DNA of 64,000 nt from Larus michahellis (lineage: Eukaryota; Chordata; Aves; Charadriiformes; Laridae): NCBI RefSeq assembly GCF_964199755.1, contig NC_133913.1, positions 7,170,201-7,234,200 on the forward strand. Reading direction: 5' to 3'. Positions 23,115 through 34,926 of this stretch are shown piece after piece. Made by a program: the position numbers and the translations under genes. How positions within the stretch are numbered: position 1 is the first letter of the stretch; the number at the start of each line of letters is the position of its first letter. The notes beneath the pieces are model-generated. The model saw nothing but the letters and a program-made list of their open reading frames with translations, did no database searches and was not told the DNA's origin.

Positions 23115-23640
23115 TGTGCAGCAGGGAGAGGATCTGAGAATTGGTTAGGTTGAAAAGCATCTTTTGAGATCATGCAGTCCCTGTTAAAGCCGGGCCAGCC
23201 AGAGCAGGTTTCCCAGGACTACGTTCATTTTGGTTTTTCTGCTGGTGGGCACTCACTCTTCTCCCGTCAGTGGGCATTACTGAGAAGAGTCTCTTCTTCA
23301 TTCCCTCCCATCAGCTATTTACACACATTGCCAAGATCTCCCAGAAGCCTTCTCTTCCCCAGGCTGAACACTGCCAGCCCTCTCAGCCCATCCTCAGAGG
23401 AAACATGCTCCAGTCCATCCACTATTTTGCTGTGCTCACTCCAGTATCTTTCTTGTACTGGGGAGCCCAGAACTGGACCCAGCACTCCACAAGTGGCCTC
23501 ACCAGCACTGAGTGGAGAGGAAGGGTCAGGTACCTTGTCCTGCTGGTGATTCTCTTCCTGCTGCAGCCCAGGATGCTGTTGGCCTGCCTTGCCACGAGGG
23601 TGCATTGCCACAGCAGGCTCAGGGACACCCCTGAGCCACT
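23115..23640 (-). mobile_element. CR1 LINE, 3' fragment
   Basis: The minus frame shows the CR1 C-terminal region (IVDGLEHVSSEDGLRGLAVF, then SLGKRRLLGDL). The 3' end is at the low-coordinate side (agaattggttaggttgaaaa). It lies just downstream of V-B1 and has no counterpart after V-B2 or V-B3. Confidence 0.8.
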
Positions 23641-24094
23641 GAGACTGAGTGGGACACAGCAGTGAGTGTTCAGGAGAAGCATCCCAGAGGCTTCTTCAGC
23701 TATAACTTTTCCTGAGCGTCCCTCAATGACCACTGTGTGAGAAGGGGGCTCTTGGTAGGAGACGTGACTGCTCCTGTGGCTTTACTTCCCAGGTACAGAA
23801 GCCCAAAGTGGGAAAATGACTTCCTGGCCCTACGTCTGGGGATCAGGGAAAGCCTAGACCTGTGAGCAAGACCCATCAACCAGGCATTGGACAAGATTCC
23901 CTGTTCAACCACTTGAGCTGTCCGCCTGCTTTTCATGTCTCCCCTCCAGCCCTGAGCACTCACCAGTACTTGGCTGGGGCGATGCCTCTGGGTCCCTCTG
24001 GGTTCTCTGCCCAACAGAAAACCGCTGGTGGCTGCATTTCCAGGATGTGCATTTCTGGGCTCTAGTTTGTCCCTCTGTGCACAAGGCTCTTGCC

Positions 24095-24775
24095 ATACTA
24101 AGTCCCTCAGCCTTTCTTTATGAGAGAGGTGTTCCAGTCCCCTAATCATCTCGGTAGCCCTTTGCTGTACCCTCTCCAGCAGTTCCCTGTCCTTCTTGAA
24201 CCGGGGAGCCCAGAAATGGACACAGCACTCCAGATGCAGCCTCACCAGGGCAGAGTAGAGAGGAAGGATGACCTCCACTCGATCTGCTGGTCACGCTCTT
24301 CTTGATGCACCCCAGGATGCCATCAGCCTTTTTGTCCACCGGGGCGCATTGCTGGCTCATGTCTGAGGCCAGGTTGTCCACCAGGATTCCCAGGTCTTTT
24401 TCCACTGAGCCGCTCTCCAGCAGGTCAGCCCGCAACCTGTACTGGTGCATGGGGTTATTTCTCCCCAGGTGCAGCACCCTACGCTTGCCCTTATTGAATT
24501 TCATAAGGTTTCTCTCCACCCAGCTCTCACGCCTTTCCAGGTCTCACTGTATGGCAGCACAGGCTTCTGGTGTGTCAGCCACTCCTCCCAGTTTTGTATC
24601 ATCAGCAAACTTGCTGAGGGTGCACTCTATCCCTTCATCCAGGTCATTGATGAATATATTCACTAGGACTGGGCCCAGTACTGACCCCTGGGGAACACCA
24701 CTTGTTACTGACCTCCAACTAAACTCTGTGCCTCTAATCACGACCCTCTGAGCTCTATCTTTCAACCAGTTTTCA
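24095..24775 (-). mobile_element. CR1 LINE, RT fragment
   Basis: Minus frames include [35 protein letters not shown] and [20 protein letters not shown], all from the CR1 reverse transcriptase. Both ends are truncated, and one frame change separates the two parts. Confidence 0.9.
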
Positions 24776-25020
24776 ATGCTTAGGGGAAGGGTCACAGGTG
24801 AGGGGGAAAGAGGGGACTGGGGATGAGCAAGGGGAGCCAATAGAGAGGAGGAAGGAAAAAGGGAGGTACTTGCAAGTAGGCAGCTGCTGGTCAGTGCGCT
24901 TGTTGGGATGAGCCCTGTGCCCGATCACCACAGTCCCCTCTACCTTCTTCATAAATGCTTTCTTAATCTTCCTTCTGCGTACCTTCACTCCCTTTCCCAT
25001 GTGCGAATGCTGCAAGGTCT

Positions 25021-25345
25021 GAGGGCCAGTAAATGGAGCGACTGATGTGCAAGAGAGCTCTGGGTGCCAGTAACTGGGCAAACAACCAATGGCCATGGGG
25101 ACTGTAGGCCTGGGTGCCAGTAACTGGATGGACCAGGGTGTGCTGCAAGGTCTCAGTGTCAGCAACTGGAGAAGCGGCCTCTGGTCACAGACCCTGTTGA
25201 TCTCTGTGCCGGGGCTGGAGGGACTGGGGTGTAAGCAAGGTCTGGGTGCCAGCAACTGGAGAAGGAAGAACGTGTCCCAGGGCTCATATCTCTTGCTGTC
25301 AGCAACTGGAGGCACCACACTGCACATGTGTGTGTGAGAGGTCAA
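25021..25345. repeat. Degenerate minisatellite, core tgccagcaactgga
   Basis: The motif tgggtgccagtaactgg or its variants recur near 25061, 25111, 25153, 25243 and 25293, about 40-50 or 90 bp apart. Part of the intervening sequence also repeats (ctgcaaggtct). No gene is recognised in the surrounding 24780-25830. Confidence 0.65.
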
Positions 25346-25834
25346 AGGACCAACGACTGCAGGGACTTCAGTGTGTTTTCTCCTGGGTGAATTGAACCCG
25401 ACATGCATGGGTGATTATGTGGACTCTACCAGCATATTTCAAGCTGGCCCATCCAGAGAGCGGGAGAAAAAGCTGTATCTAAAGTCTGAGACAGAGATGG
25501 GTAAGTGAGCTCAAGGCTAGTGCATGGCTATTAGAGAGCCTCATATGGTGGCAATATCTGAGGGATCTGCAATTGTGAGGGTGGTTGTGAGAGGAGCGGG
25601 TGATTGCATGTATCTGTCAGAGAAAAACAGCCTAGTCTAGCCAGAGACCCCAGTGCTGGGTAAGAGGGCCCAGGCTGCAGGCAGGGCTATTGGATGGGCT
25701 GAGGGCCTGTGTTGGTATTTGAGACACGCACAAATGTGGGTGTGCTTGTGACTCCAGAGGGTGAGGGGGTGTGTGTTAGAACTAGGGAAGTGCATGTCAC
25801 AGCCGTAATGGAGTCAGTCAAACAAAGGGACACT

Positions 25835-26240
25835 TTAATGATGAAGAGACTGGAGCATCTCTGGTAGGCTGAGAGAACTGGGCCCCTTCAGCCCCAAGAA
25901 GAGAAGGCTCAGGGGAGATCTCATCAAGGCATACAAATAGCTGAAAGGGAGCTGTGAAGAAACTGGAGCCAGGCTCTTCTCCCTGGTGTCCAGTGACAGG
26001 CATTTGGCACAAACTGAAACAACGGAGGCTCCGTCTGAACCCCAGGAAACCCTTTTTCACTATGAGGGAGCCCTGGCACAGGGTGGGCAGAGAGGTTGTG
26101 GTGTCTCCGTCCTTGGAGGAATACAAAATCCATCTGGACATGGTCCTTTGCACCCAGGTCTAGGTCACGCTTCCTGAGGTGGTGTGTGGACCCACTGACC
26201 TCCAGACATCCCTTCCAAACTTACCAATTCTGTGTTTCTT
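25835..26240 (+). mobile_element. CR1 LINE, 3' fragment
   Basis: The plus strand reads aggctcaggggagatctcatc and onward through the CR1 C-terminal region to a degenerate 3' end near 26235. It is 5'-truncated. Confidence 0.75.
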
Positions 26241-26242
26241 TA

Positions 26243-26440
26243 ACAGAAGACATGAGGAGGGTCTGAGAGGACTGGCCTTCTTCAGCCTTCAAAAGAGAAA
26301 TTAAAGTTGAGAGCTTTTTCTAACACTTGATTGGAGCATGAAGAGCCAGATGGAGCCAAACTCCTTCTTGAGCACAGTGAAACAGAGAAAGGCAATGGCC
26401 ATGGTCTGGAACAGGGGAAATTCCTACTAGAAATTTGGAG
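26243..26440 (+). mobile_element. CR1 LINE, small 3' fragment
   Basis: A second CR1-like piece in the same direction (ggtctgagaggactggcctt, then cttcagccttcaaaagag). It is heavily decayed. Confidence 0.5.
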
Positions 26441-26485
26441 TTCTGGTTGTTTTTTGTTTTTTTGTTTTTGGTTGTTTTTTTTTAA
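26430..26485. repeat. T/G-rich simple repeat
   Basis: A run of the type tgttttttgtttttttgttt ending in a poly-T tract and atgcatgcatg. Confidence 0.8.
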
Positions 26486-27850
26486 TGCATGCATGTTGAT
26501 CCCATTAAGAATGGGACTCTGCCTCCACAGAGTCTTGACTAAAATACCACCAATTGGAGATAAGAAGGTAAAGGGGCATAGCACAGGTGATGTTATGTCC
26601 CTTCAGGTGCTGGGAGCCCCAGCTCTGGGGCATGAAGTAGAGCTCGAGTCGGGTCTTAACACATAGTGCAAATCCTGCCCATGCTGAGATTCATCTTAGG
26701 CATTGTCATCTCTGGAGTTTTCATGGCATTTCCTTAGCAATAAACCGCTCCCAATTTCTACTGTTCAGCAAAAGGGCATTTATATGAAAGCACAGTGCTT
26801 CACTCCTAGATCAAGACAAGGACGTGTTTGTGGCAGCGTTGCCAAGTTTGCCAAGTGATATATACAGCTCAGCACAGCACTGGTCTGGATCTACTCAGGT
26901 CAGGTTAACTTAACGACAATGAACAGTTTGTCCCTCTGCCATGAGTGGTGCGTGGGATCACTCTGGAGTTCCTGTGGCAAGGGGGTGGGAGTAGGGGTCC
27001 CCACCTGCAGTACCCCCACCCCTTCACATGCCCTTTCAGCTGTGGGTGCAGGGCTGCCCTATCCATAGCCCTCGCAGTGCAGCACTCCAATGGGTGCCCC
27101 ATGTTCTCCCTGGGAGTGGGTGTCACCACTCATCCCTCATCCTGCTCTCCGGTGAACTTATACCATTTTCCTAGGGTAAATCGTCCTTATCATCTCTGGG
27201 TTTGTGGCATCTACACAGCAGTTCTGGAGCCAGGTTCTTCTCTCACACTCTGGGTTATCCCACCAGAATAGGACAGAGCCAGAAGCCCTAGGCTGCTGCA
27301 CAGCAGCTTTCATCTTGTGTTTGGGGGAATCTGGGGGAGAGTTGTTTTTCCCAGGTAGCTGAGGAAATAATGGGGAGAAGTGAGAGAAATGGAAGAGACT
27401 TCTGTTCCCAAAGGAAATAGCAGTGTCCCCAAAGAGCTCAGGCCCCCAGGCAAAGTTCTGAAACTTCACTGTGGAAGAAACACCTGACGTCCAATATAAG
27501 CCAGCACTGGTGTTCAGAAGAGCAGGGGATTCTCGCTGCGGAGGAGAGCACTCCACTGTGAGCTCACTGGGACCAGCCTCTCCCCACCACTGGGACACGC
27601 AGAGCCCACAGGGGCTCTTCATGGGGAAATGCTGAGAATGCCACTGGCTGAGGGAGCCACAGGTGTTGCTGCTGGAGGAGGGAGAAACCCAGAAGCAGCA
27701 TCTGAGGCACAGGAAGAACAGATCTCTGCTCTTCCCCGCTGCTTCCTTGGCTCCCCCAACAACGTTGTTTCCAGCAGCTCTGTTATCTCGGGGCTGGGAG
27801 GGGGTTTTCTGACTCTCTCTCACTCCACAAAGAGGTGGGTTGATGTCAAC
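26486..27850. other. Spacer upstream of V-C
   Basis: No gene, known repeat or copy of the composite unit was recognised. The final 300 bp would include the V-C promoter. The long minus-strand frame at 27158-28021 has no domain and covers the V-C leader, so it is treated as chance. Confidence 0.4.
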
Positions 27851-29067
27851 ATGCAGCTTGGATCTCTCATCCTCACGGCCTTCCTGGGGCAACTGCTGGG
27901 TAAGTCCTGGCTTTCTATAAATGCATCCTTCTTCCCCCAAGGAAATCCTTGCCAGCCTCATCAGGATCATGCAGAGAACAACTCTTGAATTACAGGAAAA
28001 CACTGTGAAATACCAGCTCACATTTGTGGTTTTGCACCATTTTTCTCAAGACGCTCTTACTGTTTGAAAGGAGAGAGAAGAGATACCTCAGACCTCTTCT
28101 GCTGCTCTTCTCTCACCTTCAATGCCTTTCTCTCTGCCTCTCTCTTCTGATCCACCTGCTCTCACCACAGGAGATCTCAACGCTCTCTCTGCACTCTCAC
28201 ATTTTTTCTTTCCAATGCAAATCAGCAGAACTTGTATGCTCTCATCCCACTGACATTAACTGGGTGTCCCATTCTGCCTCCTGGATGGCTTATGTCTGCC
28301 ATGGCTTCCAGTTTTCCCCTGGTTGTTGACTCAGTCGGGGATCCCTCTTTCTACCATTCAGCTCACCATTGTATATACTGAGGGAGCTAGGAGCCCTCAG
28401 AGATGAGAGGGATGGGGAAGCAGGATGAATCTTTTTGACAGAGCCCTATGGATGCCTCAACATGATGGAGTTGTGCTGGTCCCAGCATGCAAACACTAGG
28501 CATGAAAGGCTGTTCCCTGGTTCTCTGGGTAGTAGGAGCAGGAGCAGGGAGGAGGAGCAGGAGGAGCAAGGAGGAGCAGGGACTCAGCACAGCTCTTCTC
28601 AAGATCCACACTGAGCTCAGAGCTCCACATTGCCACTCAAACTCCTCTCCACCTGAACTGTCCCCAGGCCTCAGGATTTTCCTCTAAGGCAGATGACAGG
28701 GAGCCTTCTATGCTTGCTTTTCACATGTGCTGGTGGTTTTCTTCCCCTGCTGAGCTGCTGACCTTTGCTTTCTTCCAGGCACCATGGGACAGATCACTGT
28801 CACCCAGCAAGAAGGACAAGTCACAGTGAAGCAGGGAGACACCTTCCAGACAACCTGCACATACCAGACTTCCAGCTTTTATGCCTTGCTTTGGTACCAG
28901 CAGAGGAAAGGCCAAGGTCCCCAGCTGGTCTCCTATCAGGCAACTGCTGGCCGCAAGCCCAGTGGCCATCTCACCACCGTGCTGAACACCATGGAGAAAT
29001 ACAGCCTCCTCCAGCTGGAGGAAGTCAAGCTCTCTGACAGTGCCTTGTACCTCTGTGCAGTGCGTGA
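27851..29067 (+). CDS. TCR V segment V-C (TRAV type)
   Basis: A germline V segment of a third family, present once in the window. Leader exon 27851-27899 encodes [16 protein letters not shown] and ends at a strong G/GTAAGT donor. After an intron of about 880 nt, an acceptor (CTTTCTTCCAG) opens the V exon at 28779. Spliced, the leader runs into [15 protein letters not shown]. The V domain has the first Cys (QTTCTYQ), Trp ([10 protein letters not shown]), the usual LSDSALYLC motif and ends CAVRD. A CAV ending is typical of alpha-chain V genes. The frame is open throughout, and the RSS is the second-best in the window. It lies between unit 1 and unit 2 with no keratin of its own. TRAV is more likely than TRDV, but the two cannot be separated by V sequence alone. 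Confidence 0.9.
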
Positions 29068-29106
29068 CACCCCGGTGCAGGGAGCTTCCTTGGCTGTGCA
29101 AGAACC
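29068..29106 (+). promoter_or_regulatory. RSS of V-C, 23-bp spacer
   Basis: Heptamer CACCCCG, exactly 23 bp, then nonamer GCAAGAACC, which matches the consensus ACAAAAACC at 7 of 9 positions. Confidence 0.75.
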
Positions 29107-30266
29107 CAGGGGAAGGAGGGGATGTGTCTGTGCAAGGCTGAGGGTGGGGGAAGGGGCTGTCAGGTGTGCCCTGGCAGTGCTGCTTCCTCTGTACACCCAG
29201 GGATCTGCAGGACAAGATCCTGTGATGGAATGTTTTCTGTCCATTCCACACATTGATTTATGCAACCATGGTCTTAAATAGTCCCATACCACACTAAATG
29301 AAGGCACAGTCTTCCTGTAGCCAATGCATTGGAAGTCTGGTAAAACACAAGCAGCACGCACATGAGCCATTGCATGTACATATTAGCGATTTATTCGTCT
29401 TCACCACTCCTAATACCCACAGGCACATACATCCTCCTCAACAGTGACTGAGTTTGTCTTGTCTCAAGATGGTGACACCTTAAAACTGGTTCCATTGTGT
29501 TATTTCCCTCTTGAACATTGGCCATGGCGGTTGATGTAAAGAGATGCTGTACCTTTTCTTCACATAGGCAGATCTCAGCATGGGGCCTCCATGCATCCTC
29601 ATTCCCCTGTTCTCGCTGGGGACGTTAAACATTCTAGTGGGAGCTGGTCAGTTCCTCCTGCTCATCTGCTGTGATGAACTGGCACTTTTGGTAGCAAGTG
29701 TCCTGGATCTGCTCAGTCACAAATGATCAAATTGTGTCTGAGCACTGCTCTCTTCCCCTAGAGGGTCCTTCTGTCCTTTAATCCCTGGGTACTGTGGTGG
29801 GGGAAACAAAGGAAACATCTCAAGGGAAACATCCCCATGAACAGCAGCTGCTGCTACAGAGGCTCCCCACACAGGGACAGGCATTGCCCCTCACTCTACT
29901 GTGTTGGGGAGGACACTCATCACAGCCTCACAGACTCTCTGGGAATGTAGCAGCACCCACAGTAGAAGAATATGGAACTAAGGAGCTCTTAATACAATTT
30001 GGACATACACAAGTTCATGGGATCATCGGAGTGTGGCACACCTGGGACAAGCCAGACTCCCCACAGGTTGCAGACACTGAGGCTGGGGCACCAGAAATGA
30101 CACTGACTGATCACAGTAAGAAAGGCACTCAGCCTCTTCAAAGCATTCCTTAAAATGCTATTTGTTAGCATTAAGACTAGAAAGAAAGAGAAGACCAGTA
30201 TGGATAACCTGACAGCCCTTCAGATGATGGAACCCAGAACTGCGCTACATCATTTGCTGTCACAGA
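29107..30266. other. Spacer between V-C and unit 2
   Basis: No gene is recognised. The part from about 29880 to 30060 is a diverged copy of 41820-41960 (the actctctgggaatg and cacaagttcatggga stretches), which is unit-tail sequence. Confidence 0.5.
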
Positions 30267-30440
30267 ATGAAAGAATCACAGAATGGCTGAGGTTGGAAGG
30301 GAGCCCTGCAGGTCATCTGGTCCAACCTCCCTGCTCAAGCAAGGGCACCTAGAGCCAGTTGCCCAGGACGGTGTCTAGGTGGCTTTTGAATATCTCTAAG
30401 GAAAGAGCCTTGGCAACTTCCCCGGGCCTGCCAGGCCAGT
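30267..30440 (-). mobile_element. CR1 LINE, 3' end fragment
   Basis: The reverse of a CR1 3' end (cacagaatggctgaggttgg). It is the paralogous copy of 12012-12200, inserted at the same place before the OR remnant. Confidence 0.85.
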
Positions 30441-30589
30441 GCTCTGTCACTCCCACAGCACAGGACAATGTGTTGTCCCCTTGACAGGGCACAGGACACT
30501 GTGCATATCTCATCCACAGAAGGGTTACACAGCTTTGGTCAATCATGATTTCAGATCATTTTCATCAAAGGAAACAGATCTTGTCATCG

Positions 30590-30760
30590 TTTCTACTGTC
30601 AACAACTACGACCCTGCCAGAAGTGTATTGTACACGAACAAGTATCAGCAGCTTCACGTCCTTATTTCTTGGAGTGTAAATCAAGGAGTTCAGCAAGGGA
30701 GTAAGAAAGGTGTAAAGAACAGACGCTGTTCTGTCAGTAGATGGTTTAAATCACCATTAA
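30590..30760 (-). pseudogene. Olfactory receptor remnant (unit 2), TM7 only
   Basis: The minus strand reads TASVLYTFLTPLLNSLIYT, then a Pro-Arg-Asn-Lys-Asp-type end. This is the TM7 and C-terminal start of a class II odorant receptor. The rest of the receptor is missing. It is homologous to the OR remnants at 12.3 and 45.1-46.2 kb. Confidence 0.8.
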
Positions 30761-31657
30761 AAAGAAAAGAAAGAAAAGAACTTTTGGCTACAGTGCCCTT
30801 AATTGGAGCTGTAAAACCCACATGGATCCTGTGCCCTTTTCCTGCCTTTCCAGGATCATTTTTGTAGGGCTGGCCATCCTAAGGGCCGTTCCCTGTATTA
30901 GCACTCTAGACATTCTGCAAAACAAATCATGTTCCGGAGCATCACACCCATCACCGCACAACCCCAGAGCAGTTCTGGCCATAGCAAGAGGGACACCCTT
31001 CCTCAAGAGCTCATGGGGATGCTGACACCTCAGGGTCTCCTGCCTTCCATGGCATTTGTGGGGAGACACAGATCAAGGCAAGGTCTGATGCTCATTGGAA
31101 GTAGAGCAACTCGGAATATCTTCCTTAGCTCCAAGGAATGGTGCTCAAGAGAGGAGCCACTGCAGGCTGTCCCAACCTCCCACTCCTCTGAGAATGGAGA
31201 CGGGTCTCCTTGTGCCCTCACCCCCTTCCACCCCAGAGCAACACTTTCTCCTTTGGCAGCCTGGGGAGTGTCCACAGAGGAAAGGACTACATGGAGGCCA
31301 GCCTTAAATGCAATGGAGCTTTAATGAGCCCAAAGACGGAAAGGAAGTCATTCCAAATGAAGGACAGGAGTGTAGGGGGCCCTGGAGGCAGTCAAGAGTC
31401 TGCTGTGCTTGACCATGTAGAAGTCTTCACATGATGTCTGTCTGCCTGCCCCATAGAAGGAGAGGAGAAAGATGATCCCCACCAGGCACGTCTTGGTGGG
31501 ACCTTGCTGCCAAGGGGAATTGAACGAAGCAAGGAAAATGAAAGAAGGACAAAGCCGTTCAGCTACACTGCAAACACATCCCAAATCCTGATCCTTTGCC
31601 CAGCATGATGTTCTGAGTTCCTCAGGGAATCTCCCTGGGTCTTTCCCAGCATCTTTA

Positions 31658-31960
31658 TCAGAGGAGGGACCTTCTGCCACAGTAGCGGCTGGAAATGCCA
31701 GAGAGGTCACAGCACCCAGAGGTGATGGGCACTCCATCACAGCTGAGGATGCTGCCAACAGCAGCAGAGGTGGAGGATCCCACAATGGTGTTCTGTGGGA
31801 AGGAGCTGAGGATGGGGCCAGGCAGGGTCACCACCACAGCAGGAGGCTCAATGACAACGCAGGAATTCTGGCACTGCCTGACACAGGGCTCATTGCAGCT
31901 GTTGGCCAGTGGGGTGGGGCCACAGGGCCGGCAGGGCAGGCACTGGTTGTAGCAGGACAT
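31658..31960 (-). CDS. Feather beta-keratin K4
   Basis: A 100-residue feather keratin starting [15 protein letters not shown] and ending [11 protein letters not shown]. It lacks the final Cys-Leu-Pro-Cys of K3 and K6. It has an extra Cys in [13 protein letters not shown], where most copies have NSTVV. The MSCY start at 31960 follows an acceptor at about 31984. The CAG/GTGAGT donor is at about 32330, so the intron is 347 nt. A TATAAAA box lies at 32391-32397 and an ATTAAA poly(A) signal at 31320-31325. It is the keratin of unit 2 and lies antisense to V-A2, whose leader is about 2.5 kb further on. All features are intact. Confidence 0.95.
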   Translation of the reverse strand: MSCYNQCLPCRPCGPTPLANSCNEPCVRQCQNSCVVIEPPAVVVTLPGPILSSFPQNTIVGSSTSAAVGSILSCDGVPITSGCCDLSGISSRYCGRRSLL

Positions 31961-32390
31961 TCTATAAGGGTTTGGAGGTGCACCTGGGAGAGAGAATACA
32001 GACAGTGAAGCGCACAAGGGTGAATGAGAAGCAGCCTTGTTTCCCCGTCACAAAGAATCTAAGGCCACTACTGAGTGGGGAGCTCAAAGCTCAGCCCAGA
32101 GCCCCATGGTCCTTATTGCCCTACAAAGAGCAGCCTGGACCATGGAGGATCTTCCCTAGTGCATAAACCAAAAGATCCCTCTGCCATGTCCCAGCCTCTC
32201 ACTAAGCAGACGCTCGTCCCTCTGACAAGAACATCCAAGCCCCAGCACAGGCCACAGACAATATCAGCTGAGATGTCCATCAAGGAGAGACCTCACTTAG
32301 GAAAAGAAGGAGAAGGAGCTGCAGACTCACCTGGTTCCCAAGGAGAAGGAGGCCAGAGAAGTGGATGAGAGAGCAGGGACTTGGGCTGGC

Positions 32391-32397
32391 TTTTATA
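32391..32397 (-). promoter_or_regulatory. TATA box of keratin K4
   Basis: Sense-strand TATAAAA lies about 60 nt upstream of the splice donor, inside the promoter block shared by K3-K6. Confidence 0.8.
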
Positions 32398-32399
32398 CC

Positions 32400-33834
32400 T
32401 GCCCTTCATTGCCACAGCACCAGAGGCACCCTTTGCAGAGGTAACAATTTTTGCACAAGCTCATCTTGAATGCAAACCATCACAGCTAATGATGTGGGCT
32501 GTGCTTTGGTTTCCAACACTGCTGCCTTTTCATTTCCAGAGTTGTTTCACGCACATTCCCCATTCCCCATTGAAGGCTTCCGGTGATCAGTGGGATGAAA
32601 GGCCCCAGGATTTCCAGGGCAGGAATGCAGCAGTGTGGACAGAAGAGTCAGCTCAAGTGCTGTATGGTTCCAGGGCAGGAAAGACGCCTCAACATAGGCC
32701 ACTCTGTTGGGGCTGTTTGAAGTGTCGTTCTGAGAAAGAAGCTCCAGCCGTCCTCACTAGACACCCATGGGCTCCTGTGCATGAGGAAGTGCCACATCCT
32801 TCTCTTGCCCTCCCTCCTCAGCTCACCCCAACGGTCACTTGATGTTGCCTTCCCGGCTGCGTGCATTGCGCTGCTAGGTTATGACAACATCCTGCCTCAC
32901 ACTGCCCTCAGGAAACTGGCCAGTTTTGACTGTCTCCTTGCAGTCTGTGAGTACATCAAAGACACCATGGGCATGCCAGGGGCCTTGTACTACCCCAGAA
33001 TGCCCTAGCCTTGCTGTGGTTGTCCCCAGATGTCCTCAGCAGAGCCCACAGTGCATTTTTATGTGTTTCTATCTTGTGTGCTTTTGAGTGCAGCCAGCTT
33101 TTTGTGAATGGATACGGGAGCACAAATTTGTTTATGATTCCACACCAGTGTGCATAAGCCTGTGTGAGTGTGTGTGTATGTCCTTGTTGTCCCTCCTCAG
33201 GAGGGAATGTGCAGGTCATAGTGAGGACAATCTCCCCTGCTCTCTCCATGAGCACCACAGAGCAGCAGGTTCCCAGGATTAGAAGGAGCCCGAGTGCAGC
33301 TGAGCGGTGATGGCACCAGCCTGCTGGAGATGCGTCCAGGGAAGAGGCACTGAAATGCAGCCCCTGCCTTCTGAGATCTCCTTCTTCTGCGTCTCCACAG
33401 CTGACACTCTGCTGCTGCCCATTTCATGCCACAACAAGGATGGTTCCACTCCAATTTCGATCCTGAGTTGAATTCAGTGTGACAATATCAGGAGCACCTC
33501 AGCATGGCTGGCAGTCCCCACTCCCTGCCTCTCCAGGCCAGGACACAGCTGCTCTCCCCAGTGCTAGAGAGTTCAAAGGATGGGGATTGCTTTCTGGGCA
33601 AGGTGAAGGCTGAGAAATCCTGCCCACCATGTGCTGGCCATCCCTGAGTGGATCTGCTTCCAATACCGTGTCAGGGATATCTGGGTTAGGACACAGGGCC
33701 CCTCTCATGCCCAAGCTAAGGCCCAACGGAGTTGTTCAGCTCATTGGCCTGGTGCTGTGTCAGGCAAGGCCTGAGAGTGTGTCCCAAACAGGTACTGAAT
33801 GAAAAGAACATGAAGCCAAGGGCCAAGTGCATTG
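32400..33834. repeat. Keratin upstream flank, copy in unit 2
   Basis: A diverged copy of 15560-17360, 50360-51200 and 53115-54950. It contains a short TG-rich run near 33165-33185. No gene is recognised. Confidence 0.65.
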
Positions 33835-34560
33835 CTTTCTCAGGAGGTAACAGGCACTGTGGAGAGGGCAAGGGCAGGGGATATGGGTACCTGCAGTTCA
33901 GAAGGAACTTTGATACCCTCTCCCATTCTTCTTTATGACCAAATTGGAGATGAATGGGTTCATTAAGAGGATGATAAAATGGGTGGAAAATTGGCTGGAC
34001 TACCAGGCTCAAAGAGTTGTGCCTATGGAGAAATGGGCTGACTGGAGCCTCATGAAGGCCAAAAAGAGCAAGGGCAATGTTTTGTATCTGATGGAGGAAC
34101 CAGCCCATGCACTCACGTAAGCTGGGAGCTGGCTGCCTAGGAAGCAGATCCACAGAAAAGGATGTGGGGTATAAGGACAGCAAGCTGAATGTAAGACCAC
34201 AGTGTGCCCTTGCAGCAAAGGTCAAGTGCATCCTGAGCTAGATTAGTCAAAGCTTAGCCCACAGGTCCAGGAAGGTGACCCTGCCCCTCTGGCCCATGTG
34301 AGAACACATCTGGAGCACTGCCTCCAGGCTGAGGTGCCCTCGTCCAAGAAGGATATTGACCTACTGAAGCAAGTCCAACAAAGGCCACCAAAGTAGATAG
34401 GGGGCGGGCAAACATGACGTGCGAGGAGAGCCTGAGAGAACTGGGCCTGACCACCTCGGAAAAGGAAAGGCTCAGGGGAGACCTTCTTGCTTTCTACAAC
34501 TGTTTGATCAGAGAGAAAAGAGACAAAGGACGAAGGCACTGGAAGTGCTAAGTGACTGAG
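33835..34560 (+). mobile_element. CR1 LINE, deleted copy upstream of V-A2
   Basis: CR1 plus-strand sequence (FDTLSHSSL, then a tggaaaattggctggacta stretch). The later part is from the C-terminal region (ctactgaagcaagtccaaca). It sits at the same place as the CR1 pieces upstream of V-A1 and V-A3. Confidence 0.75.
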
Positions 34561-34926
34561 TAGCATCAATGGACATCACCTAGCATGGGGAGAAATCTGT
34601 AGGATTTCATATGGGAAGCTGGACCATCTGCTGTGCCAAGGCCCCACTGCTGTGCCAGGCTGCAGCTGGCACTGTGCAGGCTTCTTCTTGCTGGAGGACA
34701 GGGAGAGTCCTTTTCCAAGCTGGGAAAAGTGGTATCCGTGCGGAGTCCCAGAGCGCTCTGAGCCCGGAGGAGCCCCCGAGCGGCGCCGGCACAGAGCTGA
34801 GCTCCGGGGCGGAGCTGGCGGCGGCGCAGAGGAGAGGAGAGGAGGCGGCGGAGAGGAGGCGGTGCGGCCGGAGCAGAGAGCCGGGGCTGGCGGGGGGCAG
34901 CGAGGCGCGAGCGGCGGAGCGGCGGG

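Noticed and set aside
27158-28021. 287-codon minus-strand frame over the V-C leader
   Set aside because: It has no domain and no paralogue, and it overlaps a well-supported leader exon and splice donor on the other strand.
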